The translations under genes and the position numbers were made by a program. Positions 19,684 to 31,836 of a stretch of DNA of 64,000 nt are shown piece after piece. A model generated the notes under the pieces. That model worked only from the letters and a program-made list of their open reading frames with translations, made no database searches and was not told the DNA's origin. The DNA is taken from contig CM065398.1 in NCBI GenBank assembly GCA_033060915.1, positions 2,801,001 to 2,865,000 of the forward strand. The letters run 5' to 3'. This DNA comes from Euryodendron excelsum (taxonomy: Eukaryota; Streptophyta; Magnoliopsida; Ericales; Pentaphylacaceae). Position 1 is the stretch's first letter. Every line of letters starts with the position of its first letter.

Positions 19684-22640
19684 AGGCCTCCCCCCTTGCA
19701 TATTCCAGGTGCGAAATTGATACGAAACTCTGCTAAAATCACTCCAGAACCTTGAATCTCCATATATATTCTCTCCCTCCAACACTTAGGCTAGATTCTA
19801 CCCCTCCTAAGCCTATACACTTCACATACAAGGCCCCATACACACTTATACACTCCACTCTAGCCTCTCAAGCCTTCTTGAAGTCACTCAAGCTCCAATC
19901 AAGATATCCATTGAAGACTACAAATGTGTTGAAGGCAAAAGGTGGTATCCCTTTTATATTTATGCTCTCCCCCACTCTTCTCTTCTCCCTCCTAGCCTAC
20001 TTAGGCTACTCTCTATCTTAATCCACATCTTCAACCCCTCTTTCTTGCATGCTTGAGCCAAGAGGGCTCTTAGATCATACCTAGAGGAAAGCAAGTGAGA
20101 GCCACCGTGTAAGGGGACCTCTCACTAGCCTACTTTAAGATGGTATGGCGTAGGAGCCCCTTGTTTATGTGGTGTAGCCTAAAAGCCTTCTATGTAAATC
20201 ATGACCCTTTGCATATTCCTATTTTGATCATGTCTTGTGTGCTTGGCTTCATTTTATACTTATTGTCATACTCCACAATGCTTGCATTACTTTTAAATTT
20301 TATAACATTTTCAAGTTCTACATGTCCTTCAAAAATTGTTCCAAGAGTTGGCCCCTTGAAGTTTAGGATGAGACTTTAGGAGTCATGCCTTAGAAAATCT
20401 TTCTCAACCCCCTAATTCATACTTTTGCATCATTGCATTTCAACTCGCATAATAGTTGCCTTCAAACTCTCTAATTTTCAAGGTTTCCATTCTCTCAAGG
20501 TTAGTGGTTAAAATGGCCCCATGGAACCCTCTCTTGAGTGGTCTCCCTTTATATTGGCCATAGGAACCCTAAATTGTTAAAATAGTTCCCTTTCCTCTTT
20601 ATGCTTGCCTAAGAATGATGTTCAAACTCTTTGAATTCTATGGTTTCTATTATCTCAAGTTTAGCGGTTGGAATGGCCCTATGGAACCCTCTCTTGAGTG
20701 GTCTCCCTTTTGTTGGCCATATGAACTCTCTCTTGATAGAATGGTTCCCTTGAAAAATGGTTTTCAAAATCTTTCTCTAAAAATGATTTAAAAAATGCAT
20801 TCTCTCTATCTTTGTATCAAAAATGATTTTTTAAAAATTACCATCATTGTGTTGATTTTTGACCCTTTATACTCTTGTCAAGATAGTGGTTATAATGGCC
20901 ATAAGGAAACCTTCCTTGGAATGGTTTTCAATCACTAACCATATAAACCATACTCTTGGCTAGAGTCAAAACTTTCATGGAAATGATCTTCATAAAGATT
21001 GCCAACCAAAGTCCATTACATATCATGCTTTGTTTTTAAAACTCTCTCCAAGAATGCATCAAAACAACTTTCAAGACCATTTTTCAACCAAACCCTAGGT
21101 TAACTTGACCCTAGTTACCTCACCTTAGGTTAACTTAACCCTAGTTAGTTAACCCTAAGTCTTCTTAACTCTAGGTCAACCTAACCTAAGTTAGTTAACC
21201 TTAGGTTCCCCCTAACCCTAGGCTAACCCAACCAAGGTTAATGCACTTCAAGGTTCCAACTCTTGAAACCCTTTTTTCAAACTTTCAAATTATCCTTATA
21301 ACCTATTCCTCCAAAACCTCTTACCCCCATGACTGCAAAAACCCAACTCTATACACTCTTCAAATGTTCCTACATTCTATCTTCAAGACATTGTCAAAAA
21401 TACTTTCAAAAGGTCACAAACCTAAGGTGTCCTTAGCCCTCTCATGGTTAGGGATTCTAAGGACAAGTGATAAATCAAGAATAACTCTTAAGGTTGTCCA
21501 TATTAAGACTTCAAACCTTTAGCCATTTCCAAAAACCATTTAAAAAAAAAAAAAAAACTAATTCATCGAAACATTCTAAAATCTTGCCTCCAAGGTTTTC
21601 AAAACAAAACTTTAAAAACATTTTCAAGTTCTCTTGAGTAATGCCAAAGCATTTTTCCAAAACTCCGTCAAGTTAATCCAAAACATTTTCAAGAAACACT
21701 CTACCATTCAATTTCAAGTCAAAACCTCCAAGACCACAAAGAGTCTTCAACTTTTCAAGACCACAAAGTGTCTTCCACTTTTCCAAAGACCTTCAAGTGC
21801 CTTAAATTTTTCCAAAGACCTCAAAGTGTCTTAAACTCTTTCAACGACCTAAAGTGTCTTCAAACCTTCCAAAGGCCCTAATGCGCCTATTTTCCATCGG
21901 GCTTTTGCCCGAACTACAAATGACCTGATTCTGGCCAAATGAGATACGTAGGCAACCTAAAATGGTGCGGTCATAACTCTTATTCAAACTCCAATCCCTT
22001 TTTCAAAAATTCTAATCAATTCAAAGTTTCTATTCCAAACTCTTTCAAAACCCTTATTATTTTCAAACTTTTTCCACAAACTTGCATCATGTATCATCCA
22101 TCTGAAGAGTGATGACTAGACCCCGTTTTCAAAATTTTAAAGTGAATATTAAGTGGACAATGATAACCGGTCATTCTAGTGAGTGAACAAAGGGTGATTA
22201 AACATGTAGGTACCGAAAGGGCGGAGTAGGGTGATGATCTTAGGATATCTTCCCTACATATAACCAACCCCCGAACCTTAGATTTCTGTTTTCGAAAGAC
22301 CAAAATGGAGTTATTTTCAAAAAGGGCTTCAACATTTCAAAAGGTTGTCAAACAACCTATTTTCTTAAAAACCCTCTCTTGAGGGAGTTTTTCAAAACTT
22401 TTTCCAAGAAACCCTAAGTTTAATCTTCGGATTAACACTTAGTTTTAGGTGTCCTAACTCACCTTAATGAAGTTAGGTGGCGACTCTTATTTTTCTAAAA
22501 AGCCCTTAGTCAAACCAATTTTCAAACCTAGTCGCACTTGTCTTTCAAGAATGATGAATTCTAGTGACAGAGTTCTGTGCTTTAGGGTCTCCGAGCCGAA
22601 AGGACCTTGGACACCTCAAAAATCGGGACGCGACAAAGCT

Positions 22641-23430
22641 GCAGTACAAGTAGTTAAAGCATACAGAGCTGAAACTTTAGAAGGCCTTATCTCAACGCTC
22701 AGATCTCCGTTTCAGGTCCTTAATATATCGATTTTATATAATTTTTCGAAATCTATGAGAATATAAAAGATTTGAGGGGATGCAGAGTTCATTACCTTCT
22801 CGCCACCTTCTCGTCCCCTCGAGATCTGAAGATTATAGACAGTGGCTGTCGCTGCCTTCTCGCCACCTTCTTGCTACCTTCTCGTGATTGCGAATTCCTG
22901 GACGTATTTTTAAGAAACTACTCCTATTTGTTTCCAAAGAGCTTCAATGCCTATATATACTTGAAGGATGAGTCTTCTAGGGTTGAACACTCATAAGAAA
23001 TATATTGAGGGCATCCAAGGAAAAAGAAAAAACACTAGAATCTCCTTAGCAAGTTGAAGAACTCTAAATCTTCATTGGCTTCAAAGTGTCTTGGTGGTGC
23101 ATCAAAGCAAGGATTCACGGCGTGGCATTCATCGTGGTTCAAGCACAAGAGAACAGTGAGTTGCGGGGTATGCAAGCAAAGTTCGGCTTCAACTTGGATT
23201 CGTGGGATTCGGATTGGTACAGTTGTAAGTGTTCTTGTAAATAGTTCGATTATTGATAGTGCTTGGAACTTGGGCTGGACTAGGTCTCATGGTTTTTTCC
23301 CGATTAGGATTTTTACGCTAAAATTGTGTGTCTACTGTGTGATTGCTTTATATTTCATGCATGCGATTCTATTAGTGTGTGATTGATTAGATTGTTTAAC
23401 AATGATTAATCAAGTGCACCTCCAAGTGAT
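22641..23430 (+). other. LTR-like sequence interrupted by solo LTR 1, possibly Ty1/copia
   Basis: The phrases 'tgggctggactaggtctcat' and 'ttacgctaaaattgtgtgtc' followed by a T-rich run resemble the R-U5 end of Ty1/copia LTRs of the Tork/Angela style. The start of this segment continues the sequence left of the solo LTR. No TG/CA ends were fixed, and no coding region is present. Confidence 0.35.
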
Positions 23431-24512
23431 TGAAATCCAAGTAGATCGAAAATTTCAGTTCAAAGTCAAATCACACCATAAGAAGTTGACAGGTTTGTCA
23501 AAGGAGTCTTTCCTATTTAAAGAAAGAAAAATAACCCCTAACCCATGAAAAATAACCCCACTTATGTGTACATAAGTGGGGAATAACAAAAGATCACCTC
23601 CTCATTCATTGTACGGTGGCTGGAGAGACGTGGAGTCTGCCGATATAAGTTTGGTTTTATGGGTTTTTTTCTTGTTGGGCCATTAATTCATTGTTAGACA
23701 AGAGAAGAAAAGCTTGGTTGACGGCACTTCATCGTGCTTGATATGGTATTTGTGGGCAAAAAGAAATCTTTAATCGATCTTCAGACTGTATTGAGGCTCC
23801 ACTTCATCAGATGAGTAGTGGGGTTTTGAGTTTTTCAAACTAAAATGGTTATGGTTAATCCTTCCTTTGATAGCTTTTAGGATTTTGCAGACATTATAAC
23901 CTTCATAATGGATGATAGCCTTTTTTCATCTTCATCTTTGTGTATAAAATTGGTGCCCCCTCAGCACCATTATCTTGTAAAAATATTTTCTTATTATACT
24001 TAGTTGTTTGTACGGTGTCTATGCTTATGCATATTATAAAAAAACTGAAAACCATACCTTGTAATTGATTCCAACTTTCTGGTACAAAAGAAGATATCAG
24101 CTTCCCCATTATATAGAGAATCAGAAGTTGAAAGTGCAAAAGCAGGAGAAAAGAAAAATAGTTGCCTTAAAACCCGGAACATCTAGACAGGAAAGCAAAG
24201 AGAGACAAGGTTACGCTTCAATGGTTCAAGCACGAGGTCCACAGGAGATATATATCTAATTCAGTTCATGAAACGTTGAATTTTAATACAGACAAAAATG
24301 CACATTTCTTTGCAGGTTTCTCAAACACAAATTCTTCCACCAAAGTAACCCAACATTCCTTTTAGGCACCCAAAGCATGAAAACAGTCCAAGAGTGGTGC
24401 ATAAATAGACACACAGGAAAAGAATACAGACAATATATGCCTACAAATCTGCTCACAAATATGCAAGTGCAGTTTCATTTTAACTACGCCTATGTCGTGC
24501 TTAGTGCCTTAC

Positions 24513-24634
24513 CTTTTACACGGCCAGTCCCATATAAATGAGTGGTTATGGTAGTTTGACAACCAACATAAAACTTATTGTAACATATTGTGCACATAAA
24601 TCCTGAAAATTTTTCAATTGGTGCGTTGTGCCAG
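24513..24634 (-). CDS. BED-type zinc-finger-like exon (candidate)
   Basis: On the minus strand an AG acceptor (CCTTAG) precedes the exon and a GT donor (AAAAG|GTAAGG) ends it. The 122-base exon encodes WHNAPIEKFSGFMCTICYNK and then FYVGCQTTITTHLYGTGRVK. The C-x2-C pair followed by T-x-I-x2-HL resembles BED fingers found in hAT transposases and plant genes derived from them, which bind DNA. Only part of the finger is covered. Other possible exons of the same minus-strand gene are at 24182-24048 (donor CAAG|GTATGG) and a 5' leader at 25160-24878. No complete gene model could be built. Confidence 0.4.
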
Positions 24635-24877
24635 CTAAGGAAATGAGCCAAACTCATTAACAGGGAAAATGGCTGGTCGAGTTTAAACAAAATAAAGAAG
24701 CAGAATTAATGTAAGGATCATTAACAACAAGACTACACACACAAACCTAATTCATGACATATCTATTGACTTGTCAAAAACCTAGTTCCTAAACACAATA
24801 ATACGTACATGGAACAAACTAACAATAGAATTTCAAATATCTAATCATTACGATGATGCGTGAGATGTTATTTACCT

Positions 24878-25240
24878 CAACCTCTAGAGCAGAATAGCAT
24901 ATCACCAAGCCTTGTAAACACTACAATTCGAACCAAACCAGATAGAGAGAGGTGTTTGAGTCCAGGATTTCATATCGGTTCACCGCAAATCCAGTAATCC
25001 AAACGCAGCCGCGAGTTTGCCAAAGAAGAGAATGGAGGACCGACAAAGTGGTCGAGATGGCTGCGACGCCAAAGACGAAAATGGGTCAGCGGTAGAGTCG
25101 TCGACAACCGTTGCCCGCTCTCTCTCTCACTCTCACTCTCTCCGTTCTTCTTCTTCTCGTGTAACTTCCTCTGTATGTGAGGAATTCGAAGGTTCGTTGG
25201 AAACGCGAATATTTCATTTTACTTTGGATATGTTTTAAGT
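24878..25240 (-). other. Possible 5' exon/leader of a minus-strand gene
   Basis: This island has higher GC than its surroundings. Read on the minus strand it has a GA-rich run (about 25142-25112) like a plant 5' UTR, and it ends with a good donor (GAG|GTAAAT near 24877). On the plus strand it also contains an ORF (25017-25238) without a recognised domain. The orientation is undecided; the neighbouring BED-like exon favours minus. Confidence 0.3.
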
Positions 25241-25752
25241 CTAGTTACCGGAAACCCATTTGAAAGGAGAACGCGTACAAGTACCAAACTCGTTTAGAAA
25301 TTTTAAAAAAATGTTTTGAGAATGTGAAAAAATATTTTAAAAACTCCTCAGATATTTGACTAAAACTCTTAAAAAATTTAGAGAAAAACTCTTCAAAAAT
25401 TAAAATATTAATTTATATATTTTTTTCTCCTTAAGTTCTAACTAAGTATTTATGAAATTACTCACGTAGGTTTTCAATAAGTTTTTCAAATATTTATACT
25501 AAATTTTCTAAAAATCTCTTTTGAGTTTTACGAAAGTTTCTAAATAAGATTCGTTTCTCAATCATTTTTCGCTTTCCGTTTCTCTTTATATTTTTTGGTT
25601 TCATTTCTCGCTTTCGTTTTCCGTAAAGTTTTCTGTTTTTGCTTTTTATTTTGGTAATTATGATTTTAACATTTCCAATATAGTTTAAGAGGTATTTTTG
25701 TAATTAATCCTAAATTTTAAGAATGTTACTTGATAGTGTCAATAATAATTGG

Positions 25753-25915
25753 GATAAGGCTATACAAAACGAAAAAATATATATATATATATATATAATT
25801 TGTCACTAAAATGATATGATTGGATAAGAGCCATTCTCTTTCAAACAAAACGCCCATCATGACGGCTCTTAATGACAATAATGCCATTGCCATATCATTA
25901 AGTAGGGTTTTTTAT
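25753..25915. mobile_element. Small MITE-like repeat, member 1
   Basis: It has the core 'aaacaaaacgcccatcatga' and the end phrase 'catatcattaagtagg' followed by tttttatacat. The same layout recurs at 26709-26866 and 62940-63100: gctatacaaa start, ccattctcttt, the cccat core, catcatt, gg(a/t)tttt, tatac end. No coding capacity; family unassigned. Confidence 0.45.
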
Positions 25916-26708
25916 ACATATTTTCTAGCAGAGTAGCATTTTCTTAAGAATTGGCCCACTAAATCTAATAATTATCTTATAAAGTTTCCTATTTAAATAC
26001 AAAGACCTAATATTCCACCAATTCTTATTGTAATCCAATATAGTTCCCTATTTAAATACAAAGTTCCATCCAATTAAGCCTCTATAAATTATCTCATGAA
26101 ATATAATATATACATTGTATCCAATCAAGTCTTAATTCGTACAATTATCCAATAAAGTTTATACTCAAATACAAAGTCCTATTTAATTAAATTTTTACAC
26201 ATCATCTCATGAAATATAATACTTAATGTGGTTTTAGGTACGAAGGCCTATCTAATTAAATATCCACAAATTATAACATTACAGGAGGATATATAAAATA
26301 TTCATAACATTATATGATGCATATAGAAAAACTTATATATTACAAAAAAAGATTACAAGAAGTTCATAATTATGTAGGTTTGGAATTAAATTATTTTATT
26401 TTATAGTTGTTAAGTTTTTATATCTCAAATTTCTGTTCATATTTGTAATTTATGATTTATAACATATGCTTGTGTCTTGACCAATTTTACAATATAAATT
26501 TATACTTTTTTTTATACGCACATTGCGCAGATACATTACTCGTTTTATATATCACTTTCGATTTAACTGGTGAGTGGAGGCAATCATAAGAATAATACTA
26601 GGTATAACGCTTGAACTTGTGAATTTTTATTCCTTTTAGTATTGTACAGATTGATTTAATTATAATGAAGACTTATAGATAAAAAAAAATCCAAATAAAA
26701 ATTTAAGG

Positions 26709-26866
26709 GTAATGCTATACAAATAGAAAATTCATACAGAATTTATTACCTGAATGATTTGAGTAAATGACATCCATTCACTTTAAAACAAAACACCCAT
26801 TACGATGCACTTAATTTAAAAGATATTAATGCCACATCATTCTGGTGGAATTTTCTGTATACTTTT
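26709..26866. mobile_element. Small MITE-like repeat, member 2
   Basis: It starts atgctatacaaatagaaaat and ends gaattttctgtatac, so its ends are loosely inverted (atacagaa motifs). The centre reads 'aaacaaaacacccattacga'. See members at 25753 and 62940. Confidence 0.5.
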
Positions 26867-27954
26867 TTTTAAAAGAATAACATTTTTACGTTATCTATAG
26901 ACATAAAACAGCATTTTTACCAAAATAGGTGAATTTAAATAATACTGTAACATTATCCTGAAAATTTTAACAAAAATTTTAAAAGTGAAAGAAAAACTAT
27001 GTTAGTTGGAATGCCTTAATATGACTGACTAATCAGTAGTCCCAATTTCAACAATTATTAATCGCCAAAAATAAAATCCAAGGAATTGACAATTTTTTTT
27101 TTCTTTCCTTCAATCGCAAAGAAAAAACATTGTCTCCACTCTCCCCAACCCCAACGACCTACAAGTCCATGCCCACACAGCAAATTAAAAGGCCTAAGAA
27201 TGAAATTAATCACTAGAACTAATTCATCTTATGATATGAAAATAACTTGCAAATTTGAGATAGGCTGGTGACCCTTGTTAATTTTTTATTTTATTTTAAA
27301 TGCACAGGTATGGAATTAAAAGGGCCTAGGAATGAAATTTTTTTTTTTTCTAATTTTTTCTACTAGGGCCAGGTCTCGGAATTAAACTATAGGCTCGACA
27401 TTAGGCCCGGTTGAGCTCAAACGATAATATATGCTGATATAATAAAGTGCTAACCCTACTGATGTCTGATGACTGATGTCCACCCCTCATCTAATCCCAT
27501 TTTTTCTCAAAAGACACAATATCATTTGTAACTCATGTAATAAGTCCATGCAAAACTTATTCACTTGTGTTGAAGAGTGAAATTCAAAAATGTTGGGAAA
27601 AATAAAATTACATGTAATATTTTCCTAAAAGATGATTAATCTTGCCCAACCATTGAATCCCATTCAAGTAAGAGAGGTGGAACCATGGTATAAAAACAAA
27701 TTTATGTGTACGTATCACATTCTATGATGAAAAGATCAAAAAGAAAAGATGCTTATTTGCCAAAGTTATTTATGATATTGTCATGACAAGTAATTTGAAA
27801 CAACTTAATAATAATCAAAAGATTATACTAAAAAACCAATTCTGGCCATATGTGCAGAAATCTATTATTTTCAAATAAAATAATAGCCTCAGTTTAGGAA
27901 TCGAATTGATTATTAGGTTATATATTATATAGATCACGGTCCTTAGAGTTTTTT

Positions 27955-27991
27955 TTGCTTAACTTGCTTTCACTGCTTAACAATTTTTTTA
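27955..27991 (+). repeat. 37-base direct repeat, left copy
   Basis: The text ttgcttaacttgctttcact and the following 17 bases recur at 28924-28960 with a single G/C difference; similarity fades gradually after it. The spacing is about 970 bases. This could be a remnant of duplicated element ends. Confidence 0.6.
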
Positions 27992-28923
27992 AGGAATTTT
28001 GTATTCAAAATTTAATGAATGTTTGGTGAATATTTATTTTAGAAGTTCTTTGAAATCAAGAAGTTCTTTCTCTATGTAAATGTTTGTTTAGTGGCAATTC
28101 ACATTTTAGAGTGACAAATAGTTTGCAATTGATAACATTGTCCATTAGCATAGTCATTCACCTAAATCATATTTCTTATTAGAATTTAATTAAAAATAGA
28201 ATAATTGTAAAAATATTAGAAGCATAAAGTAATTGTATAAAAACTTGACTCATGATGATATATTAGTTTTCATACAATTAACATAACATATTCTTAATAA
28301 AATATAGTTTAATATTCAGGAGTTTACATTTTGTATAAGGCGCATGTAATCATACCGGTGAATTCGTGGTATGTTTCTCCATCACTTCGTTGAACAAAAC
28401 CCATATAAGAAAAATAAACTAAAGACGAAAGAAACACATCCTCCACTTTATGCTGCTGTGTGCTTGTATACACACATATTTTTATATCCATATATATATA
28501 TATATATATGTGACATAGATATGGATGGATATATGTATATATACTGTATATAAAGAGGATTGGAAAAACTCACAAAACTTGAAACACATATACCTTGAAT
28601 GACGTTGATCCTCGCAGACTCGCCATTATCATGCAAGTTATATAAATTAAGGTTTGTAAATGTCATAAGATATGGAGGTATAAAGGACCATTTGATACAA
28701 AAACTAAGGGTAGTGTGGGAAATTTAAAAAGTTTCACTTACGTGAACGTAAGTGCCATTTCCGAAGCCGCCTCTGGTGCTTCTCTTAAACGGGCTTTCGT
28801 AGCCTATGGGTTTCGGAGAAGGCCTTTCATTTAACTTTTCATCAAAGAAAAAAATTATTTTCAAAAGCCCTTCCACAATAAGGAAGGACTTTAAAAAGCC
28901 TCGCCAATTGCTACCTTAATTTC

Positions 28924-28960
28924 TTGCTTAACTTGCTTTCACTCCTTAACAATTTTTTTA
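28924..28960 (+). repeat. 37-base direct repeat, right copy
   Basis: Partner of 27955-27991, in the same orientation, with one mismatch. The sequence between the two has no recognised gene and no terminal features of a known element. Confidence 0.6.
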
Positions 28961-29988
28961 GTACATTTTCTTTTCAAAAATTTTCCGTCCAAGTAATAAA
29001 TCCGCAGTTCTTTTTTCTTATTTTTATTTTATTGTTGTTCATCATTTCTTCTCATTCTCTTTGACCATAATTCTAAAGTTTCACAACTTTAATAAAATCT
29101 TGGATAAATATCTATAGATAAATGTATATATATATACAAATATACAGCCGATGCACATATGTGAATAGTTATGCTAAGAGATATAATAAGTAAATATATA
29201 TGTAAAACAACTCTTTTATGATAAGGTGAGGAGTATCTTTAAGGGAATAAAATATTACAATTAAAATTACGTTTTCTCCACTTTCTATTGGCCTAGAAAT
29301 ATAGACAACGCACATATACATTTCAAAGAAATTACGTAACCACATCCGTAAAAGATTTTTTGAAAATTAAAGTGGTCAATGGCCCCCCATGGATCCCTCA
29401 GCAGAAAAAAACTCTAATAGTCAAGTAGTACGAAGTTATACCTCCCCCAACTAGAATAATCGCCCAAAGTTGCCAATTGGGATGTATCCTTCCATAAATA
29501 ATTTAAGCTTTGTTAAACTGAAAAGATATTTTTGGCAAAAAAGCTACTTAAAAATAAGTCTAGTGAAAAAGTCAGAAAACTCTTACTTGCTTTTTGACTT
29601 TTTTTAGCTTAAAATTGCATAAAAAGTCAAAAAGTAAAAAGTAAAAAAATAATCTCACCAGACGTCTCTCAGCTTTATACCAAAAAAAAGAAAAAGTAAC
29701 CATGTTTAGAAATATCTATAATAAATTATAAAGTTAATTGAGCCAAAAAATTTGAACTTGTACAAAAATGCAATTGACATAATTATGTCAAGTGATTGAC
29801 TTGAGACCATAGTTATTAAAATAGAAAGCAGAAAATGTGAAACGGAGGCAAGGAAATGCAATTAAAAAATATAAGAGGAAACAGAAAGAGAAAAATGATT
29901 GAAAAACTTAATAGAAATTTTATTAAGAAGGTTTGGCAGACCTTAAATAAGAACTTTAAAAAACTTGGAAACCTTTGAAAAAACCATA

Positions 29989-29997
29989 TTTTTTTTT
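29989..29997 (-). other. Poly(A) tail of the LINE
   Basis: Nine T on the plus strand (A on the LINE strand) follow a 3' UTR ending with 'ctaatatgaattttttcttt', a layout typical of plant L1 ends. Confidence 0.5.
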
Positions 29998-30204
29998 GAA
30001 AAGAAAAAATTCATATTAGAAGGGAAAGATACAACCGAAAGAAGGGGAGAGCCCAAGACTAAGCCAGCAAATAGCCAGCCAGAAAAGGGGACTGCCAGCC
30101 TTCAAATAAGAGGGAAAAGAACACAATTGGCAAGGTGCCAATCATAGGACTTAAGAATGAAACCCATCGGATGAGAATACAAAAACTCTAATGCTAAAAA
30201 CTAC

Positions 30205-30610
30205 CTTTGCCACCCCAGAGATGATCCACAAAGCAGAGGAGACATTAATGATTTCAACTTCCTCATCATAGCCCACAAGAGAATGGATAAACGAAATATC
30301 ATTCTTGAAGCCATAACCTCCAAATAACTGCCACTAACAGGGAATGCCAAACCAACAAACTTGATCTCGAAGAGCTTACAAACAAACCACCATTCCATGA
30401 GAGACATGAGGCTCTCTGGACACACCCAAGCAAGACCCCGCCATTTCAAAATAGCTCACCAAACCTTCCAGGATAATGAACAACGAAAGAGAAGGAGGTC
30501 CAATGACTCTGAATCCTTGATGCATAAACACGAGAGACTCCCACACCAAGCATCAAGCAAAGCTTGATCAATAGCAAAGCAACACCTTTTGAAGGCCCCA
30601 CTGTTTGGGC
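30205..30610 (-). pseudogene. Remnant of LINE ORF2 zinc-binding C-terminus
   Basis: One minus-strand frame reads CLCIKDSESLDLLLFRCSLS then WKVW, and later WRGLAWVCPESLMSLMEWW. The order C..C, ES..LLL.C, WKVW, W..P..L..WW is that of the zf-RVT domain at the end of plant L1 ORF2. Only this domain remains; the bulk of ORF2 is deleted. Confidence 0.55.
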
Positions 30611-30774
30611 CATAGTAGATAACAAGAACACAGACAAATCCATTCTTTAGACAGCCTTTAAGGAGGATGAGACTCTGCTCAAATTTGAATGATGATAGTG
30701 TGAAAAAACCTTTATGCCATATACACAGGATGGCACTTGAGTTCCCAGTTGCATTTGAAGCTAGTCACTCCATT

Positions 30775-31507
30775 TCATAGGGGGCCCAGATTGATCAATG
30801 CCCGCCCCCCCTTTTTCTTTTTGCTAATGATTTCCAAATCATTCCATTCGGTTCTAATTATGTACTCCAAAGTGGATTCATCCTTATTAACGAAGTTGAT
30901 ACCCAAAGACTTTCCACGATGAAGGGTGCTCTCAGCTTCATTCAATAGCTTGTTCTCCAGATGCTGCAGAATAATATTGTTTCTGTTGATAATGTTCTGG
31001 GATGGGAGTGACCAGAGAGAGGAGGAGATGACACTGCTCCTTTTTGCCACTCTTGTTTTAGATTTGAACTGTTTACCTGATTTTCTGTTTTTGAATTCAG
31101 CTGATGAGATGGATTTTCTTTTCTTTTTGGTCATGTCTGCAGCTTTGTCATTAAGACACCTAGATAACGACCTTGGGAAGGAATGGTGGCTCTTCGAAGG
31201 GCAGGAGATAGGGATAATGATCTTGGAAGGAGATGTAATCCCGAATGAAACCTTATCAAGGACAAGTTGAGTAGCAGCCATCTTTAATTCCTTCTCCATT
31301 GAACGAGAATCATAAACAAGCTTCAATGACTGCGAAGAGCAATCCCTGTCAGCTCCAGGTTGCATGCCAACTAAAGCTTCTAAATAACTGGTAGCAAGAG
31401 ATGATATCAAAGACTCCTTATCCATTGGGTTGCTTCTCTTATCGAGAGTTGGTGGTTGAGAATTAAAGATTATGTCAGCTTTTGGAGGCTCAACCCAACA
31501 ACACACC

Positions 31508-31560
<53 letters not shown>

Positions 31561-31836
31561 CGGGCGAATCGTCTTGGAAGCTGCTACTTTGGGTGCCTTC
31601 TCGACTATCCTTGTCCCAAACGTTAATCATCCCAGCTTGATTTGAATATTGCACATCCATGTTGGCATCTGAGTCAGAAGATAACTTAGTCTTAGATTTA
31701 TCCCTGAATCTCAAGCTTATTCAGATGCTTGTCATCTTCCTTTGATAGTGACAATCTTTTGTATGGATCATTGCAAGGAGCATTATTAGATTCTGATGAG
31801 GATAGTGAATCCTTATTTGAATGAGCAGTGACTTGA
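30775..31836 (-). pseudogene. LINE ORF1, C-terminal part beyond the insertion
   Basis: From 31836 the minus strand reads a serine-rich acidic stretch (SNKDSLSSSESNN), then DKSKTKLSSDSDAN from 31714. A 51-base homopolymer (poly-G on this strand) interrupts it. The final 244 codons from 31509 include the basic cluster KKKRK, like a nuclear localisation signal, and end at 30775. Frames change at least twice, so it is not a working gene. Confidence 0.5.
31509..31559. repeat. 51-base C homopolymer
   Basis: Fifty-one consecutive C, preceded by acacaccac and followed by gcgggcg, lie inside LINE ORF1. A tract this long is rare in plant DNA. It may be a real expansion, or a sequencing/assembly artefact. 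Confidence 0.8.

Larger units (their letters stand above)
17912..22635 (+). mobile_element. Giant solo LTR 1 (4.7 kb, Tat/Ogre type)
   Basis: It begins TGTAAGCACCCC, ends GGGACGCGACA and is flanked by the perfect five-base duplication AAGCT (17907-17911 and 22636-22640). No primer site, gag or pol follows, so it is a solo LTR left by LTR-LTR recombination. Internal marks: hairpin-rich tandem repeats (18060-18420), TATA box TATAAATAG (19675-19683), CTAGGTTAAC-type repeats (21090-21240) and GAGATACGTAGGCAACC (21941-21957), a motif I associate with very long LTRs of the Tat/Ogre branch of Ty3. A diverged 5.4-kb relative lies at 33452-38847 on the other strand. Confidence 0.85.
25240..29960. other. 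AT-rich intergenic DNA with small repeats
   Basis: No gene was recognised. It holds two members of a small MITE-like family (25753-25915 and 26709-26866), imperfect repeats built on 'aatacaaagtcctatttaa' (about 25990-26290), a 37-base direct repeat pair (27955-27991 and 28924-28960) and TA-rich microsatellites near 25780 and 28495. Confidence 0.5.

Noticed and set aside
19752..20379. Several ORFs inside the giant solo LTR
   Set aside because: They lie in the long leader of an LTR with no gag or pol signature and are not conserved in the second solo LTR.
21090..21240. CCCTAGG/TTAACC repeats looking like interstitial telomere DNA
   Set aside because: Units are irregular and centred on CTAGGTTAAC, not TTTAGGG, and they occur at the same place in both giant LTRs.
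31490..31714. Glycine-run protein on the minus strand
   Set aside because: The glycine run is only the poly-C tract read as codons; the flanks are the LINE ORF1 remnant.
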